Below, piece by piece: positions 1 through 7,484 of a DNA stretch of 64,000 nt; within the stretch, counting starts at the first letter, position 1; each line of letters starts with the position of its first letter. This DNA is from JABDJX01 sp039942715 (lineage in GTDB: Bacteria; Pseudomonadota; Alphaproteobacteria; Rhodobacterales; Rhodobacteraceae), in contig JBDVBY010000004.1 in assembly GCA_039942715.1 (NCBI GenBank), positions 1 through 64,000 of the forward strand, written 5' to 3'. Made by a program: the position numbers and the translations under genes. Below the pieces are notes generated by a model. It worked only from the letters and a program-made list of their open reading frames with translations, was not told where the DNA came from and made no database searches.

Positions 1-1
1 T

Positions 2-139
2 TTGGGCGAACTGCAGGCAGCCTACCCGAACCTGTCGTCAAACGACCTGATCTTCTTTGACGCCAACGACGACAACCGCATCTCGTTCACCGAGTTCTAC
101 TCAATCGACGCGGTTCAGACGCTGGGCAAAAACAAGTAA
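2..139 (+). CDS. EF-hand protein, C-terminal fragment
   Basis: The window opens inside this gene; only the last 45 codons and the TAA stop are visible. The fragment carries one canonical EF-hand loop, DANDDNRISFTE, with acidic or amide residues at loop positions 1, 3 and 5, Ile at 8 and Glu at 12, so it should bind calcium. The full protein is probably a small secreted or periplasmic EF-hand protein, but nothing upstream can be seen. A strong hairpin terminator follows 18 bases after the stop, so this is the end of a transcription unit. Confidence 0.8.
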   Translation: MGELQAAYPNLSSNDLIFFDANDDNRISFTEFYSIDAVQTLGKNK

Positions 140-157
140 GAACCAGGCACAAATCGC

Positions 158-192
158 AAAACGGTCGCAGATCCTCCCCCTGCGGCCGTTTT
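158..192 (+). terminator. Rho-independent terminator after the EF-hand gene
   Basis: A 13-base-pair stem (158-170 with 180-192, one G-U pair) encloses a 9-base loop. The arms begin with AAAA and end with TTTT, so the hairpin can work in both directions. It closes the EF-hand gene. Confidence 0.85.
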
Positions 193-401
193 CGTTTATG
201 TAGATGGAATTGAATGTCTGCCTTGAGGCCATGTGTACATTGCTGCGCGCTACGCAGATGACCACTAGGTGCGCTTAACCGCCATTGAAAGTAGGCGGAG
301 CCAATCCAACAATAGTTTGATTACAAGCATCGTAAAACAAGTTGGTGTCGTTTGTTCACGCACGTGTGATGTAGATGTCAAAAATGATGCTTGCATATTT
401 T

Positions 402-418
402 AAGACGACCGGTCATTT
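402..418. promoter_or_regulatory. Putative TetR-family operator, site 1
   Basis: The sequence AAGACGACCGGTCATTT contains the perfect 8-base palindrome GACCGGTC (407-414). A near-identical 17-mer (15 of 17 bases) recurs at 1115-1131 before the next gene. The site lies about 50 bases upstream of the probable start of the AhpD-like gene, where a promoter is expected. The TetR regulator encoded at 3255-3815 is the obvious candidate binder. Binding is inferred. Confidence 0.5.
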
Positions 419-466
419 ATGTCACTATTCCAGATTGAAAAGCACGCCAAACAAAGGAAAATGACA

Positions 467-1042
467 ATGACAATCCTCCCCGTCCAAACGCACGACACAG
501 CGCCTGAGGCGAGTAAACCTCACCTTGATGCTGCCGTAAAAAACTATGGCTTCGTTCCAAACCTGACGGCTGTTTTCGCGAACTCCCCCGCGATGATCGA
601 AGCCTACGGCGTTCTGGCCGGTCACTTCGAGAAAACGGACCTAACGCCCGTAGAGCGGCAGATCGTGTTGATGACCAACAATCGCCTAAATGGTTGCACA
701 TACTGCATGGCCGCGCATTCAACGATCGCACAAATGCAAAAAGTGCCGACTGACGTGATCACTGCACTGCGCGACGGTACAGACATCGCCGACCCCAAAC
801 TGCAAGCCCTTCACGTCTTCACCACTAAGATGAACGAAGCCCGTGGGCACCTGTCGCAGGCCGATGTCGAGGCGTTTTTGGCTGCTGGCTATACCGAAGC
901 CAACATCTTGGATGTGATTTTGGGAACCGGTCTCAAGACGATGTCCAACTATACCAATCACATCTCGAACACGCCGCTTGATGCGCCATTCCAAGCAAAC
1001 GCCTGGACAGCACCAAACAAAGAGATGCGTGCCGTCGCCTAA
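467..1042 (+). CDS. Carboxymuconolactone decarboxylase / AhpD-like family protein
   Basis: A protein of about 191 residues with the AhpD-like core NGCTYCMAAHS: the CxxC pair and following His form the redox or proton-relay site of alkylhydroperoxidase-type members. The N-terminal part (PHLDAAVKNYGFVPN) is typical of peroxidase-related proteins of this family, which reduce peroxides or act on small quinones or lactones. The reading frame is open back to an ATG at 419, but the AAAGGA ribosome site (453-458) is 8 bases from the ATG at 467, so I use that start. ATG 461 is also possible. It is the first gene of a putative TetR-controlled module with hydrolase and quinone reductase genes. Substrate unknown. 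Confidence 0.85.
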   Translation: MTILPVQTHDTAPEASKPHLDAAVKNYGFVPNLTAVFANSPAMIEAYGVLAGHFEKTDLTPVERQIVLMTNNRLNGCTYCMAAHSTIAQMQKVPTDVITALRDGTDIADPKLQALHVFTTKMNEARGHLSQADVEAFLAAGYTEANILDVILGTGLKTMSNYTNHISNTPLDAPFQANAWTAPNKEMRAVA

Positions 1043-1114
1043 ACCCTAAACTGAACCACCAGCATCCGGTCATCCTTCTTTGAACTAAACCCAAGACCTC
1101 CCCCGCTTCACTGA

Positions 1115-1131
1115 AAGATGACCGGTCACTT
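1115..1131. promoter_or_regulatory. Putative TetR-family operator, site 2
   Basis: AAGATGACCGGTCACTT repeats the element at 402-418; here the palindrome extends to ten bases, TGACCGGTCA (1119-1128). It ends 31 bases before the ATG of the metallo-beta-lactamase-fold gene. Two near-identical sites in front of adjacent genes suggest one regulator controls both. No third copy was found before the quinone reductase or the TetR gene. Confidence 0.5.
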
Positions 1132-1162
1132 TCATTCTTCATAAATCAAGATAGGAATAACC

Positions 1163-2158
1163 ATGTCCAACTCATCAGAAAATAAGTTCAACCGACGTTC
1201 ATTTCTCTCCAGCGCAGCGACTGTTGCTGTGACTGGAGCGGCAGCAGGCGGCCTTGTTACGCCCGCTCAGGCCGCAACGCCAATCATCGGCGCTCAATCG
1301 CCGCTGATCTATCGCCGCAATCTGGGGAACTACGAAATCACGGTACTGGGTGACGGCTACGTCGACCTGCCACACCAAATCTGGGCCAACGTCAGCCCCG
1401 AAGAAGCCGACGGCCACCTCGGCGACGCGTTCCAGCCAGCCGGGTCTATCCGCAACGGTGTGAACGCCTACCTGATCAATACCGGCGAAAAACTGATCCT
1501 TGTGGATAGTGGTGCCCGTGATCTGTTCGGGCCTAACGCTGGTCTACTGCCAAGCAACCTAGCTGCGATTGGCGTGAAGCCGGAAGACATCGACATGGTT
1601 CTGATCACACACGTCCACCCCGATCACATCGCTGGCATGTATACAACCGAAGGCGAAGTCGTCATGCCAAACGGTGAGATCTTCGTGGATGAGGCCGACC
1701 TCAACTACTGGACAAGCGAAGCTGCACAAGCCCAAGCGGTCGATATCTCAAAGCCTTGGTTTGACGTTGCGCGTCAGTGGAAAACAGCCTTCGACGGTCG
1801 CATCACAACCTTCAAAGGTGAGCGCGATCTGGGCGATGGTATCTCGTCCTTCCCACTGCCAGGCCACACACCAGGCCACACGGGTTACCGGATTGAAAGC
1901 GAGGGCGAGACACTGTTGATCATCGGCGATGCCGTCATCAGCGCGGCCATCCAGTTTGCAAACCCTGATGCGTCCGCGATCTGGGACACAAACGCAGAAG
2001 ACGGCACACGGTCCCGCCGCACGATCTTTGATGTTGCTGCGAAAGAACGAACACTGGTCACGGCTACACACCTGCCGTTCCCGTCCTTCGGCTACGTCGA
2101 TACCCGCGCAGACGGTTCCTACCAGTGGGTTCCAGAAGAGTGGCGCTACGCGACTTAA
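1163..2158 (+). CDS. Tat-exported metallo-beta-lactamase-fold hydrolase (AHL-lactonase-like)
   Basis: This 331-residue protein begins with a twin-arginine signal (NRRSFLSSAA followed by a hydrophobic stretch and a PAQA cleavage region), so it is exported folded to the periplasm. The mature part has the metal site HVHPDH of the metallo-beta-lactamase superfamily, followed by a PGHTPGHTG motif, an IGDA metal-bridging Asp region and a C-terminal ATHLPFPSFG His. This arrangement matches the lactonase-like branch (YtnP/AttM relatives) more than beta-lactamases, so quorum-signal or other lactone hydrolysis is possible but unproven. AGGAATAACC precedes the ATG. A putative operator sits just upstream. 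Confidence 0.85.
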   Translation: MSNSSENKFNRRSFLSSAATVAVTGAAAGGLVTPAQAATPIIGAQSPLIYRRNLGNYEITVLGDGYVDLPHQIWANVSPEEADGHLGDAFQPAGSIRNGVNAYLINTGEKLILVDSGARDLFGPNAGLLPSNLAAIGVKPEDIDMVLITHVHPDHIAGMYTTEGEVVMPNGEIFVDEADLNYWTSEAAQAQAVDISKPWFDVARQWKTAFDGRITTFKGERDLGDGISSFPLPGHTPGHTGYRIESEGETLLIIGDAVISAAIQFANPDASAIWDTNAEDGTRSRRTIFDVAAKERTLVTATHLPFPSFGYVDTRADGSYQWVPEEWRYAT

Positions 2159-2168
2159 TCAATCCTGA

Positions 2169-2195
2169 TCGGGTGCCGGACCAAACGGCACCCGA
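2169..2195 (+). repeat. Intercistronic hairpin
   Basis: A perfect 10-base-pair stem (2169-2178 with 2186-2195) with a 7-base loop lies 10 bases after the stop of the hydrolase gene and 33 bases before the next start. There is no T run, so it may be an mRNA-stabilising or weak attenuating hairpin rather than an intrinsic terminator. Confidence 0.6.
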
Positions 2196-2228
2196 ACTTC
2201 ATCCCCTTTCACACGTTGGAATTTTGTC

Positions 2229-3179
2229 ATGCGTGCTATCATTGCAAAAACGAATGGGGGCCCAGAGGTCCTCGTACTCAAAGACATCCCTAAGCCCACA
2301 CCCGGCATCGGTGAAGTTCTGGTCAAAGTCGCAGCCGCGTCCGTTAATCCCTTCGACGCACAAGTCCGCCGCGGTGACTACGCCAACTATATGCCAACGC
2401 CGCACCAATTGGGCGTTGACGTCTCTGGCACAGTCGAAGCTATCGGCGAAGGCGTAGATACGCTCGCCGTTGGCGACGATGTCTTCTACAGTGCCCGCGT
2501 CCTGTCCAACGAAGGCGGATACGCTGAATATCATGTCGAACGCGCTGAGCTGATCGCCAAGAAACCAAAAGACTTGTCGTTTGTGGACGCTGCCGCCCTG
2601 CCAATCGCAGCAAGCACGGCATGGGTCTGTCTCATTGAACGCGGGCGTCTTAAGGCCGGTGATCGTGTCCTGATCCACGGTGGATCTGGTGGCGTTGGTC
2701 TCTATGCTGTGCAAATCGCCCATCTGACAGGCGCTGAAGTCGTTGCCTCCAGCCGCAACGGTGCGCAGGAACTTGTCGAAAGCCTGGGTGCGGACATAAC
2801 AGTTGACTACCGCGACGCCGATGCCTGGGATCAACTCGCCGCTCATTCCGGTGGTGGTTATGACGTCATCATCGACCTTGTCGGCAACGATACGATCCAA
2901 AAGTCGCTCGGCTTGTTGGCCGCAGGCGGGCGCGTCGTCAGCATTGTCGATCAACCAAACCCACAAAGCCTATATGACGGCTGGGGCTTTAATGCAGAAA
3001 TCCATTTGGTCTTCCTGACGCCAAGCGTTGATCGCCTCGCGCGTCTCGGAAGCCTGACAGCCCGCGGTCTTCTCAAGACAGTTGTCGAACAAACGCTGCC
3101 CCTTGAACAAGCTGCCGACGCACACCGGATCATCGAAGCCAGTGGCCGGACAGGTAAAATTGTTCTCGTCACGTCCTGA
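2229..3179 (+). CDS. Zinc-independent NADPH:quinone oxidoreductase (MDR superfamily)
   Basis: A 316-residue medium-chain reductase. The N-terminal GroES-like half (about 1-120) lacks the structural-zinc cysteine cluster. The Rossmann half carries the nucleotide motif HGGSGGVGLYAVQ (about 151-163), typical of quinone oxidoreductase/zeta-crystallin proteins that pass two electrons from NAD(P)H to quinones. It follows the hydrolase gene by 70 bases that include a hairpin and sits upstream of a TetR regulator, which fits a role in removing electrophiles or quinones. The physiological substrate cannot be read from the sequence. Confidence 0.88.
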   Translation: MRAIIAKTNGGPEVLVLKDIPKPTPGIGEVLVKVAAASVNPFDAQVRRGDYANYMPTPHQLGVDVSGTVEAIGEGVDTLAVGDDVFYSARVLSNEGGYAEYHVERAELIAKKPKDLSFVDAAALPIAASTAWVCLIERGRLKAGDRVLIHGGSGGVGLYAVQIAHLTGAEVVASSRNGAQELVESLGADITVDYRDADAWDQLAAHSGGGYDVIIDLVGNDTIQKSLGLLAAGGRVVSIVDQPNPQSLYDGWGFNAEIHLVFLTPSVDRLARLGSLTARGLLKTVVEQTLPLEQAADAHRIIEASGRTGKIVLVTS

Positions 3180-3201
3180 CAGAACAGTGTAAATGAAACC
3201 C

Positions 3202-3232
3202 GCAGGTGCGCCTGAACGCAAGACGCACCTGC
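3202..3232 (+). repeat. Intercistronic hairpin before the TetR gene
   Basis: A perfect 9-base-pair stem, GCAGGTGCG (3202-3210) with CGCACCTGC (3224-3232), encloses a 13-base loop. It lacks a T tract. It resembles the hairpin at 2169-2195 in position, lying between cistrons of the same module, and could set relative expression or mRNA stability. Confidence 0.55.
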
Positions 3233-3254
3233 ACCGATTAAAGGGTAAGAACTG

Positions 3255-3815
3255 ATGCCAAGACCAAGTCACAAAGACACCATCGTCCAATCCGCTTTGG
3301 CCGTCTTTCACGAATCCGGCTACCACGCGAGCGGCGTTCAAGTGATCGTAGACCACGCGGGCGTGCCCAAAGGATCGTTCTACAATCACTTCAAAAGCAA
3401 GGACGATCTTGGTCTTGAGGTTCTGGATGCCTACTGGAGCCAGACCGAACCGCTCCGAGAGGTATTGAAAGATACCACGCGCCCCCCTTTGGATCGCATT
3501 GATGCCCATCTTGAGGCCTTCAGTGTCACTCAGAATGGATGTCTGGTGGGTAACTTTACCGGTGAAATGGCCAACATCCCAAGGTTTCAGGAAGCACTGC
3601 AAAAAATCTACGCAGAATGGATGGATGACTTTGAACTTTGCATCGAGCAAGGCCAACAGGACGGAACCATCCGAACCGACGAGACAGCCAAAGCGCTTGC
3701 TGAGTTTGTGGTCACGTCTTTGGAGGGTTCTGTTTTGAAACGAAAGATTTCAAACGATGAGAGCAACCTCATCAACTTCCGCAAAACCATGATGCTGTTC
3801 TTACGCGCGACCTAA
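3255..3815 (+). CDS. TetR/AcrR-family transcriptional regulator
   Basis: A 186-residue one-component repressor. The N-terminal helix-turn-helix is clear: the TIVQSALAVFHESGYHASG start, the HTH region and the signature GVPKGSFYNHFKSKDDL. The C-terminal ligand-binding half is helical and similar in length to NemR/AcuR-type regulators that sense electrophiles. GGGTAAGA precedes the ATG. It lies downstream of the quinone reductase in the same direction and probably controls the module through the two GACCGGTC palindromes at 407-414 and 1120-1127. The inducer is unknown. Confidence 0.9.
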   Translation: MPRPSHKDTIVQSALAVFHESGYHASGVQVIVDHAGVPKGSFYNHFKSKDDLGLEVLDAYWSQTEPLREVLKDTTRPPLDRIDAHLEAFSVTQNGCLVGNFTGEMANIPRFQEALQKIYAEWMDDFELCIEQGQQDGTIRTDETAKALAEFVVTSLEGSVLKRKISNDESNLINFRKTMMLFLRAT

Positions 3816-3940
3816 ACCGCCAGCTCGAAACGATACCAAGAACCGAAATGATGAACGAAACCGGCCTTTGGCCGATCCTAAACCTATGGAAACCACTCAC
3901 TTGGTTTCTGTCCAATCAAACATGAACAAAGGATAAGATT

Positions 3941-4345
3941 ATGACTAACCTCACGCAAATCACCGCAGCCGACGAAGCCCAAAGCTTTGCCGAATACAAA
4001 GCCATCGAAGCGGCGTTGAAACCCTACATCGATGCCGCCAAGACCGGCGATGGCGCATTGTCCCGCAGCGCATTCCTTGACCACGCCCATGTCGTGGGAT
4101 CGGTTGAGGGCGTTTTTTATGACATGGACGCCGACACATTCGCAAGTGCCGTGGCCGAAGGCGGCCCGGCCCCCGATGTGCAACGTCACATCGCTTGGAT
4201 CAACGTCTCTGGCCCCGCTGCTGCCGCACGTGTCGAGTTTCTGAACTGGGGCGGCATGCGCTATACCGACTTCTTTGTGCTCTACAAAAGGGACGGCGTC
4301 TGGAAAATTAGTAGCAAAGTCTACGACTCCCACGCCAAAAACTAG
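3941..4345 (+). CDS. Putative lumazine-binding / NTF2-like protein
   Basis: A 134-residue protein with no signal peptide. The pattern of an N-terminal helix pair, a middle region with HVVGSVEGVFYDMDADTF, and a C-terminal DFFVLYKRDGVWKISSKVYDSH strand matches the SnoaL/NTF2-like fold, in particular the putative lumazine-binding family PF12893. Members are small cone-shaped proteins that bind or transform small molecules; no catalytic residue can be assigned. An AAAGGAT ribosome site is visible. It follows the TetR gene in the same direction and may belong to the same stress module. Confidence 0.75.
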   Translation: MTNLTQITAADEAQSFAEYKAIEAALKPYIDAAKTGDGALSRSAFLDHAHVVGSVEGVFYDMDADTFASAVAEGGPAPDVQRHIAWINVSGPAAAARVEFLNWGGMRYTDFFVLYKRDGVWKISSKVYDSHAKN

Positions 4346-4357
4346 TCCGCAATCACA

Positions 4358-4400
4358 GGGATAGGCGCAACGCTTTCGAGCCTTGGCGCGCGCCTATCCC
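4358..4400 (+). repeat. 11-base inverted repeat before the cytochrome b561 gene
   Basis: GGGATAGGCGC (4358-4368) and its exact complement (4390-4400) flank a 21-base loop. The hairpin lies between the lumazine-binding-like gene and the start at 4425. It has no T run, so its role as terminator, attenuator or processing site is open. Confidence 0.6.
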
Positions 4401-4424
4401 ACGCGCACGCAGAAAGCCCACCCC

Positions 4425-5642
4425 ATGTCCGCATTCAACACCGACCACACCTATGGCAGCGTGACGCGCGTCATCCATTGGGGCATGGCCCTGCTTGTGA
4501 CCGCGATGATCCCGCTGGGCCTGAGAGCAAACCACCTGGCGCATCAGATCGCAGACGGGGCCACAGACCCAGCCATCCTGTCCCAAGCGCAGTTGCTGTT
4601 CTCCCTGCATAAAACCCTTGGTGTCGGGATATTCTTTCTGGCCCTTATCCGCATCGTCTGGGCCTTGAGAAGCCCTAAACCCAAACCATTGCTGAGGCAT
4701 AAGCCAGCTGAAACCTTTCTGGCCAGCATGGTTCACTGGCTGCTGTACACTTCGCTTCTTCTGGTGCCGCTCACCGGTTGGATTCACCACGCGGCCACAA
4801 CGGGGATCGCGCCCATTTGGTGGCCTTTCGGGCAATCGCTGCCTTTCGTTCCCAAAGACCCAAGCACAGCCGAAACCTTCGCCACCCTCCACATCATTCT
4901 TCAAAGACTCTTCGCCATCTCGATCCTTTTGCATTTGGCAGGGGCGCTCAAACATCATTTCTTCGACCAGGGCGCGACACTCAAGCGAATGTGGAATGGC
5001 GCACCCGGGCAAATCAATGCAGGACACAACGCCAGCCAATACGCCCCTCTCGCGGCGTTCGTCGCATCCGTCATTGCCCTTGGAACAGGGGCCGCTTTGG
5101 GGCTGTTTGATCGCAACCAAACACAGACTGTCGCGCTTCAGCCCGTATCCTCGGAATGGACGGTGACCGAAGGCACGCTTGCAATCTCAAACACACAACT
5201 CGGGGCAGAGGTGCAAGGCAGCTTCGCCGACTGGACCAGCAGCATCAGCTTCGACCCAGACCTGACAGAAGGCGTTATGGGTGAGGTTACGACGGTCATC
5301 TCTATCGGCTCTCTCACCTTGGGGTCCGTGACCGCCCACGCCATGGGCCCCGATTATTTCAACGTCGCAGCCTTCCCCACCGCCACGTATAACGGCACAC
5401 TGATCCGCGACGAGGACGGCTTACGGTCCGAAGGAATGCTAAGGATCAAGGACACACGCGTGCCTGTGTCTTTCGCGTTCGATTTGTCGTTTGACGGGAA
5501 CCGCGCAAAGATGACAGGCATGACAACGCTCAATCGTTTCGATTTTGAGATGGGGAGCGGCATAGATGAAAACACGCTCGCTGCTGAGGTCATATTGACG
5601 ATGACTCTCACGGCGACAAGGGCGACTGATCCTCATTTCTGA
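4425..5642 (+). CDS. Cytochrome b561 - YceI fusion protein
   Basis: A 405-residue two-domain protein. Residues 10-180 form a four-helix cytochrome b561-type membrane domain with likely heme-ligand histidines at H18, H62, H156 and H170. A fifth hydrophobic helix (about 208-226) leads into a C-terminal YceI-like beta-barrel domain (about 240-405), a lipocalin-like fold that binds polyisoprenoids such as quinones. The fusion suggests electrons pass between membrane quinone or heme and a molecule held in the YceI barrel. The frame extends upstream to a TTG at 4383, but that would run through the inverted repeat, so ATG 4425 is preferred. A function in oxidative stress fits the neighbours. Confidence 0.87.
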   Translation: MSAFNTDHTYGSVTRVIHWGMALLVTAMIPLGLRANHLAHQIADGATDPAILSQAQLLFSLHKTLGVGIFFLALIRIVWALRSPKPKPLLRHKPAETFLASMVHWLLYTSLLLVPLTGWIHHAATTGIAPIWWPFGQSLPFVPKDPSTAETFATLHIILQRLFAISILLHLAGALKHHFFDQGATLKRMWNGAPGQINAGHNASQYAPLAAFVASVIALGTGAALGLFDRNQTQTVALQPVSSEWTVTEGTLAISNTQLGAEVQGSFADWTSSISFDPDLTEGVMGEVTTVISIGSLTLGSVTAHAMGPDYFNVAAFPTATYNGTLIRDEDGLRSEGMLRIKDTRVPVSFAFDLSFDGNRAKMTGMTTLNRFDFEMGSGIDENTLAAEVILTMTLTATRATDPHF

Positions 5643-5893
5643 CGCCGATATCAGACACCAACAGCTAGGTTTCCTATGCTGTCGCGCCGTTTCGTGCGGG
5701 GCAGCACCAGGGGAAATCGCGCTATATATGTTTCCTGAATCGGAACAGCGCGCTAGAAATCCAGTCCCGGCGTAGATGAAAGATGTCTTCTTTGAGCTGA
5801 ATGCAGCAGTTGGTGACACGATCGCAGACGTCAGCTATTTCCGCAAAGCAGACAATTAGTTCGATAGTTTTAGCAACACTGTGACGTCGGTCG
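5643..5893. other. Intergenic region between convergent genes
   Basis: About 250 bases between the b561-YceI gene and the end of the mesaconyl-CoA hydratase gene. I see no convincing coding region, tRNA or strong terminator here; short open frames lack ribosome sites and recognisable motifs. Confidence 0.5.
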
Positions 5894-6922
5894 CTACACA
5901 GGCACCAGCACCCAATAATCCAAATCAAGCAGAACACCGGGCGCATAATTCCCGTCGTCGCCTCTTAGCGCGAAGGGGGCCGCCTCTGGCTTGTGTGCGA
6001 CCAGCCGCAAGCGCAATGCTCCAACTCCGGGCGCGGAGGTTGCGGCCTTGTCCAACACCTCGGACCACGCGCAAACCGTATCGCCTGCAAAACAGGGCGC
6101 GACGTGGCTGCCCGCGTTCAGCCCTGCAATCATTTGCGCGTTGGCCAACCCGTTAAATGACAAAGCGCGCGCCATAGAAATCACGTGACCGCCATAAATC
6201 AAACGTTTGCCGTCTTCCCTGTTGGTCGCATCAAAGTGCACTTTGGCCGTGTTTTGCCACAGACGGGTGGCCAACATATGCTCGGCCTCTTCTATGGTCA
6301 CTCGGTCGACGTGGTCGATTTTCTCGCCAATCTCATAATCACCAAAGCGGTGCGGCTCGCCTGCAAGGGTGAAATCGTATCGCGTGAAATCGAGGCCCTC
6401 GGGAATACTCAGGCTGTCAGCAGAGACCGTTTTGCCCAGCTCAGGAATAACCGTTTCGGGGGCAACAGATGACTGATCGCGTTTGCGCACCATCACCCAG
6501 CGCACGTATTCCAAAACTGCCCGCGTTTGATCGCGCCCCGTGGTGCGCACCCAAACAACACCAGTCTTGCCGTTGGAATTCTCTTTGACACCAATAACTT
6601 CAGAGCTTGAAGTGATCGTTGCCCCCGCACTTACCGGCTTTAGCCAACGCCCTTCGCCATACCCAAGATTTGCCACAGCATTCAACGAAATGTCAGGCAC
6701 GGTTTTGCCAAATACAGTGTGAAACACCAGCAAATCGTCAAGCGGAGCCTCGGCCAAACCGCAAGATTGCGCAAACGCATCGGACGAATAAAGCGCATGT
6801 CGCGCAGGATAGAGCGCGTGATATAGCGCCCGCTCGCCGCCAGAAATGGTACGCGGCACGGCGTGGTTGATCACCTGACCAACGCCATAATCTTCAAAGA
6901 AGCGGCCCGGATTGGTTTTCAT
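5894..6922 (-). CDS. mch: Mesaconyl-CoA hydratase (MaoC family)
   Basis: A 342-residue double-hotdog MaoC-type hydratase. The start MKTNPGRFFEDY and the motifs SSDAFAQ, DLLVFHTVFGKTVPDISLNAVANLGYGEGR and IYGGHVISMARALSFNGLAN match mesaconyl-C4/C1-CoA hydratases of the ethylmalonyl-CoA pathway, which interconvert mesaconyl-CoA and beta-methylmalyl-CoA during acetyl-CoA assimilation. I chose ATG 6922, four bases after the upstream stop and with a GGATG-type ribosome site, because it gives the family's usual length; an upstream ATG at 6964 would overlap the neighbour. It is the last gene of a run with malyl-CoA thioesterase, which supports the pathway assignment. Confidence 0.88.
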   Translation of the reverse strand: MKTNPGRFFEDYGVGQVINHAVPRTISGGERALYHALYPARHALYSSDAFAQSCGLAEAPLDDLLVFHTVFGKTVPDISLNAVANLGYGEGRWLKPVSAGATITSSSEVIGVKENSNGKTGVVWVRTTGRDQTRAVLEYVRWVMVRKRDQSSVAPETVIPELGKTVSADSLSIPEGLDFTRYDFTLAGEPHRFGDYEIGEKIDHVDRVTIEEAEHMLATRLWQNTAKVHFDATNREDGKRLIYGGHVISMARALSFNGLANAQMIAGLNAGSHVAPCFAGDTVCAWSEVLDKAATSAPGVGALRLRLVAHKPEAAPFALRGDDGNYAPGVLLDLDYWVLVPV

Positions 6923-6926
6923 GGCG

Positions 6927-7484
6927 TCATCCAAATGGGAGATACCCGAGCCACGTGTGGACACCGGAAATAATCACATAAAGCACCAAGGTGATCACCA
7001 ATAGTTTGATGTCGCCAGCTGCCGTGCCGTCTTCAAATGGAGGATCGGCTTCTGTCGTGCGGTTCAAAATAAGCATTTGGGCAATCGCCCAAATGGCCAA
7101 TCCGCCGAACAGAACGATCGACGCGATATCGCCATTCACCAAAAGGTGCGCGGCCGCCCAAACCACGACGCCGGACAACATGCCATGGCGCAACTTACCG
7201 CGAAACCGGCTTTTCGAGCTGTTCACACCCATCAATGCAACCGCCACGATCATCAGTAGGTTGTTGATCCCTGTCATTGCGGAACTGCGATCCCACAAAA
7301 CTGTGGTGTCAGATCCGCGATAGCCGATCACCATCATCACGATGGAAATCACCATGAGAAGAGCAATCACACCTTTTGAACCTTCTCCTATTTTATCTTG
7401 CATGGACGCGCGTGCTGCAGGTGCGAGGCGCTTTAGAAAATGCGTTCCACTCCACAAAAGCAGACCAAGGATAAGCAGGGTCAT
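6927..7484 (-). CDS. NnrU-family integral membrane protein
   Basis: A 185-residue protein with about five or six hydrophobic helices and the opening LGLLLWSGTHFLKRLAPAAR typical of the NnrU family (PF07298). NnrU was named for a link with nitric-oxide reductase expression, but many members sit in unrelated contexts and related proteins act as isomerases in carotenoid pathways. Here the start overlaps the stop of the malyl-CoA thioesterase gene by four bases (ATGA), and mch follows after four bases, so all three are co-transcribed. Why a membrane protein sits within an ethylmalonyl-CoA pathway operon is not known. Confidence 0.82.
   Translation of the reverse strand: MTLLILGLLLWSGTHFLKRLAPAARASMQDKIGEGSKGVIALLMVISIVMMVIGYRGSDTTVLWDRSSAMTGINNLLMIVAVALMGVNSSKSRFRGKLRHGMLSGVVVWAAAHLLVNGDIASIVLFGGLAIWAIAQMLILNRTTEADPPFEDGTAAGDIKLLVITLVLYVIISGVHTWLGYLPFG

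Noticed and set aside
5722..5946. Short minus-strand frame downstream of the mesaconyl-CoA hydratase gene
   Set aside because: It overlaps the end of the hydratase gene, has no ribosome site and no similarity to a known protein.
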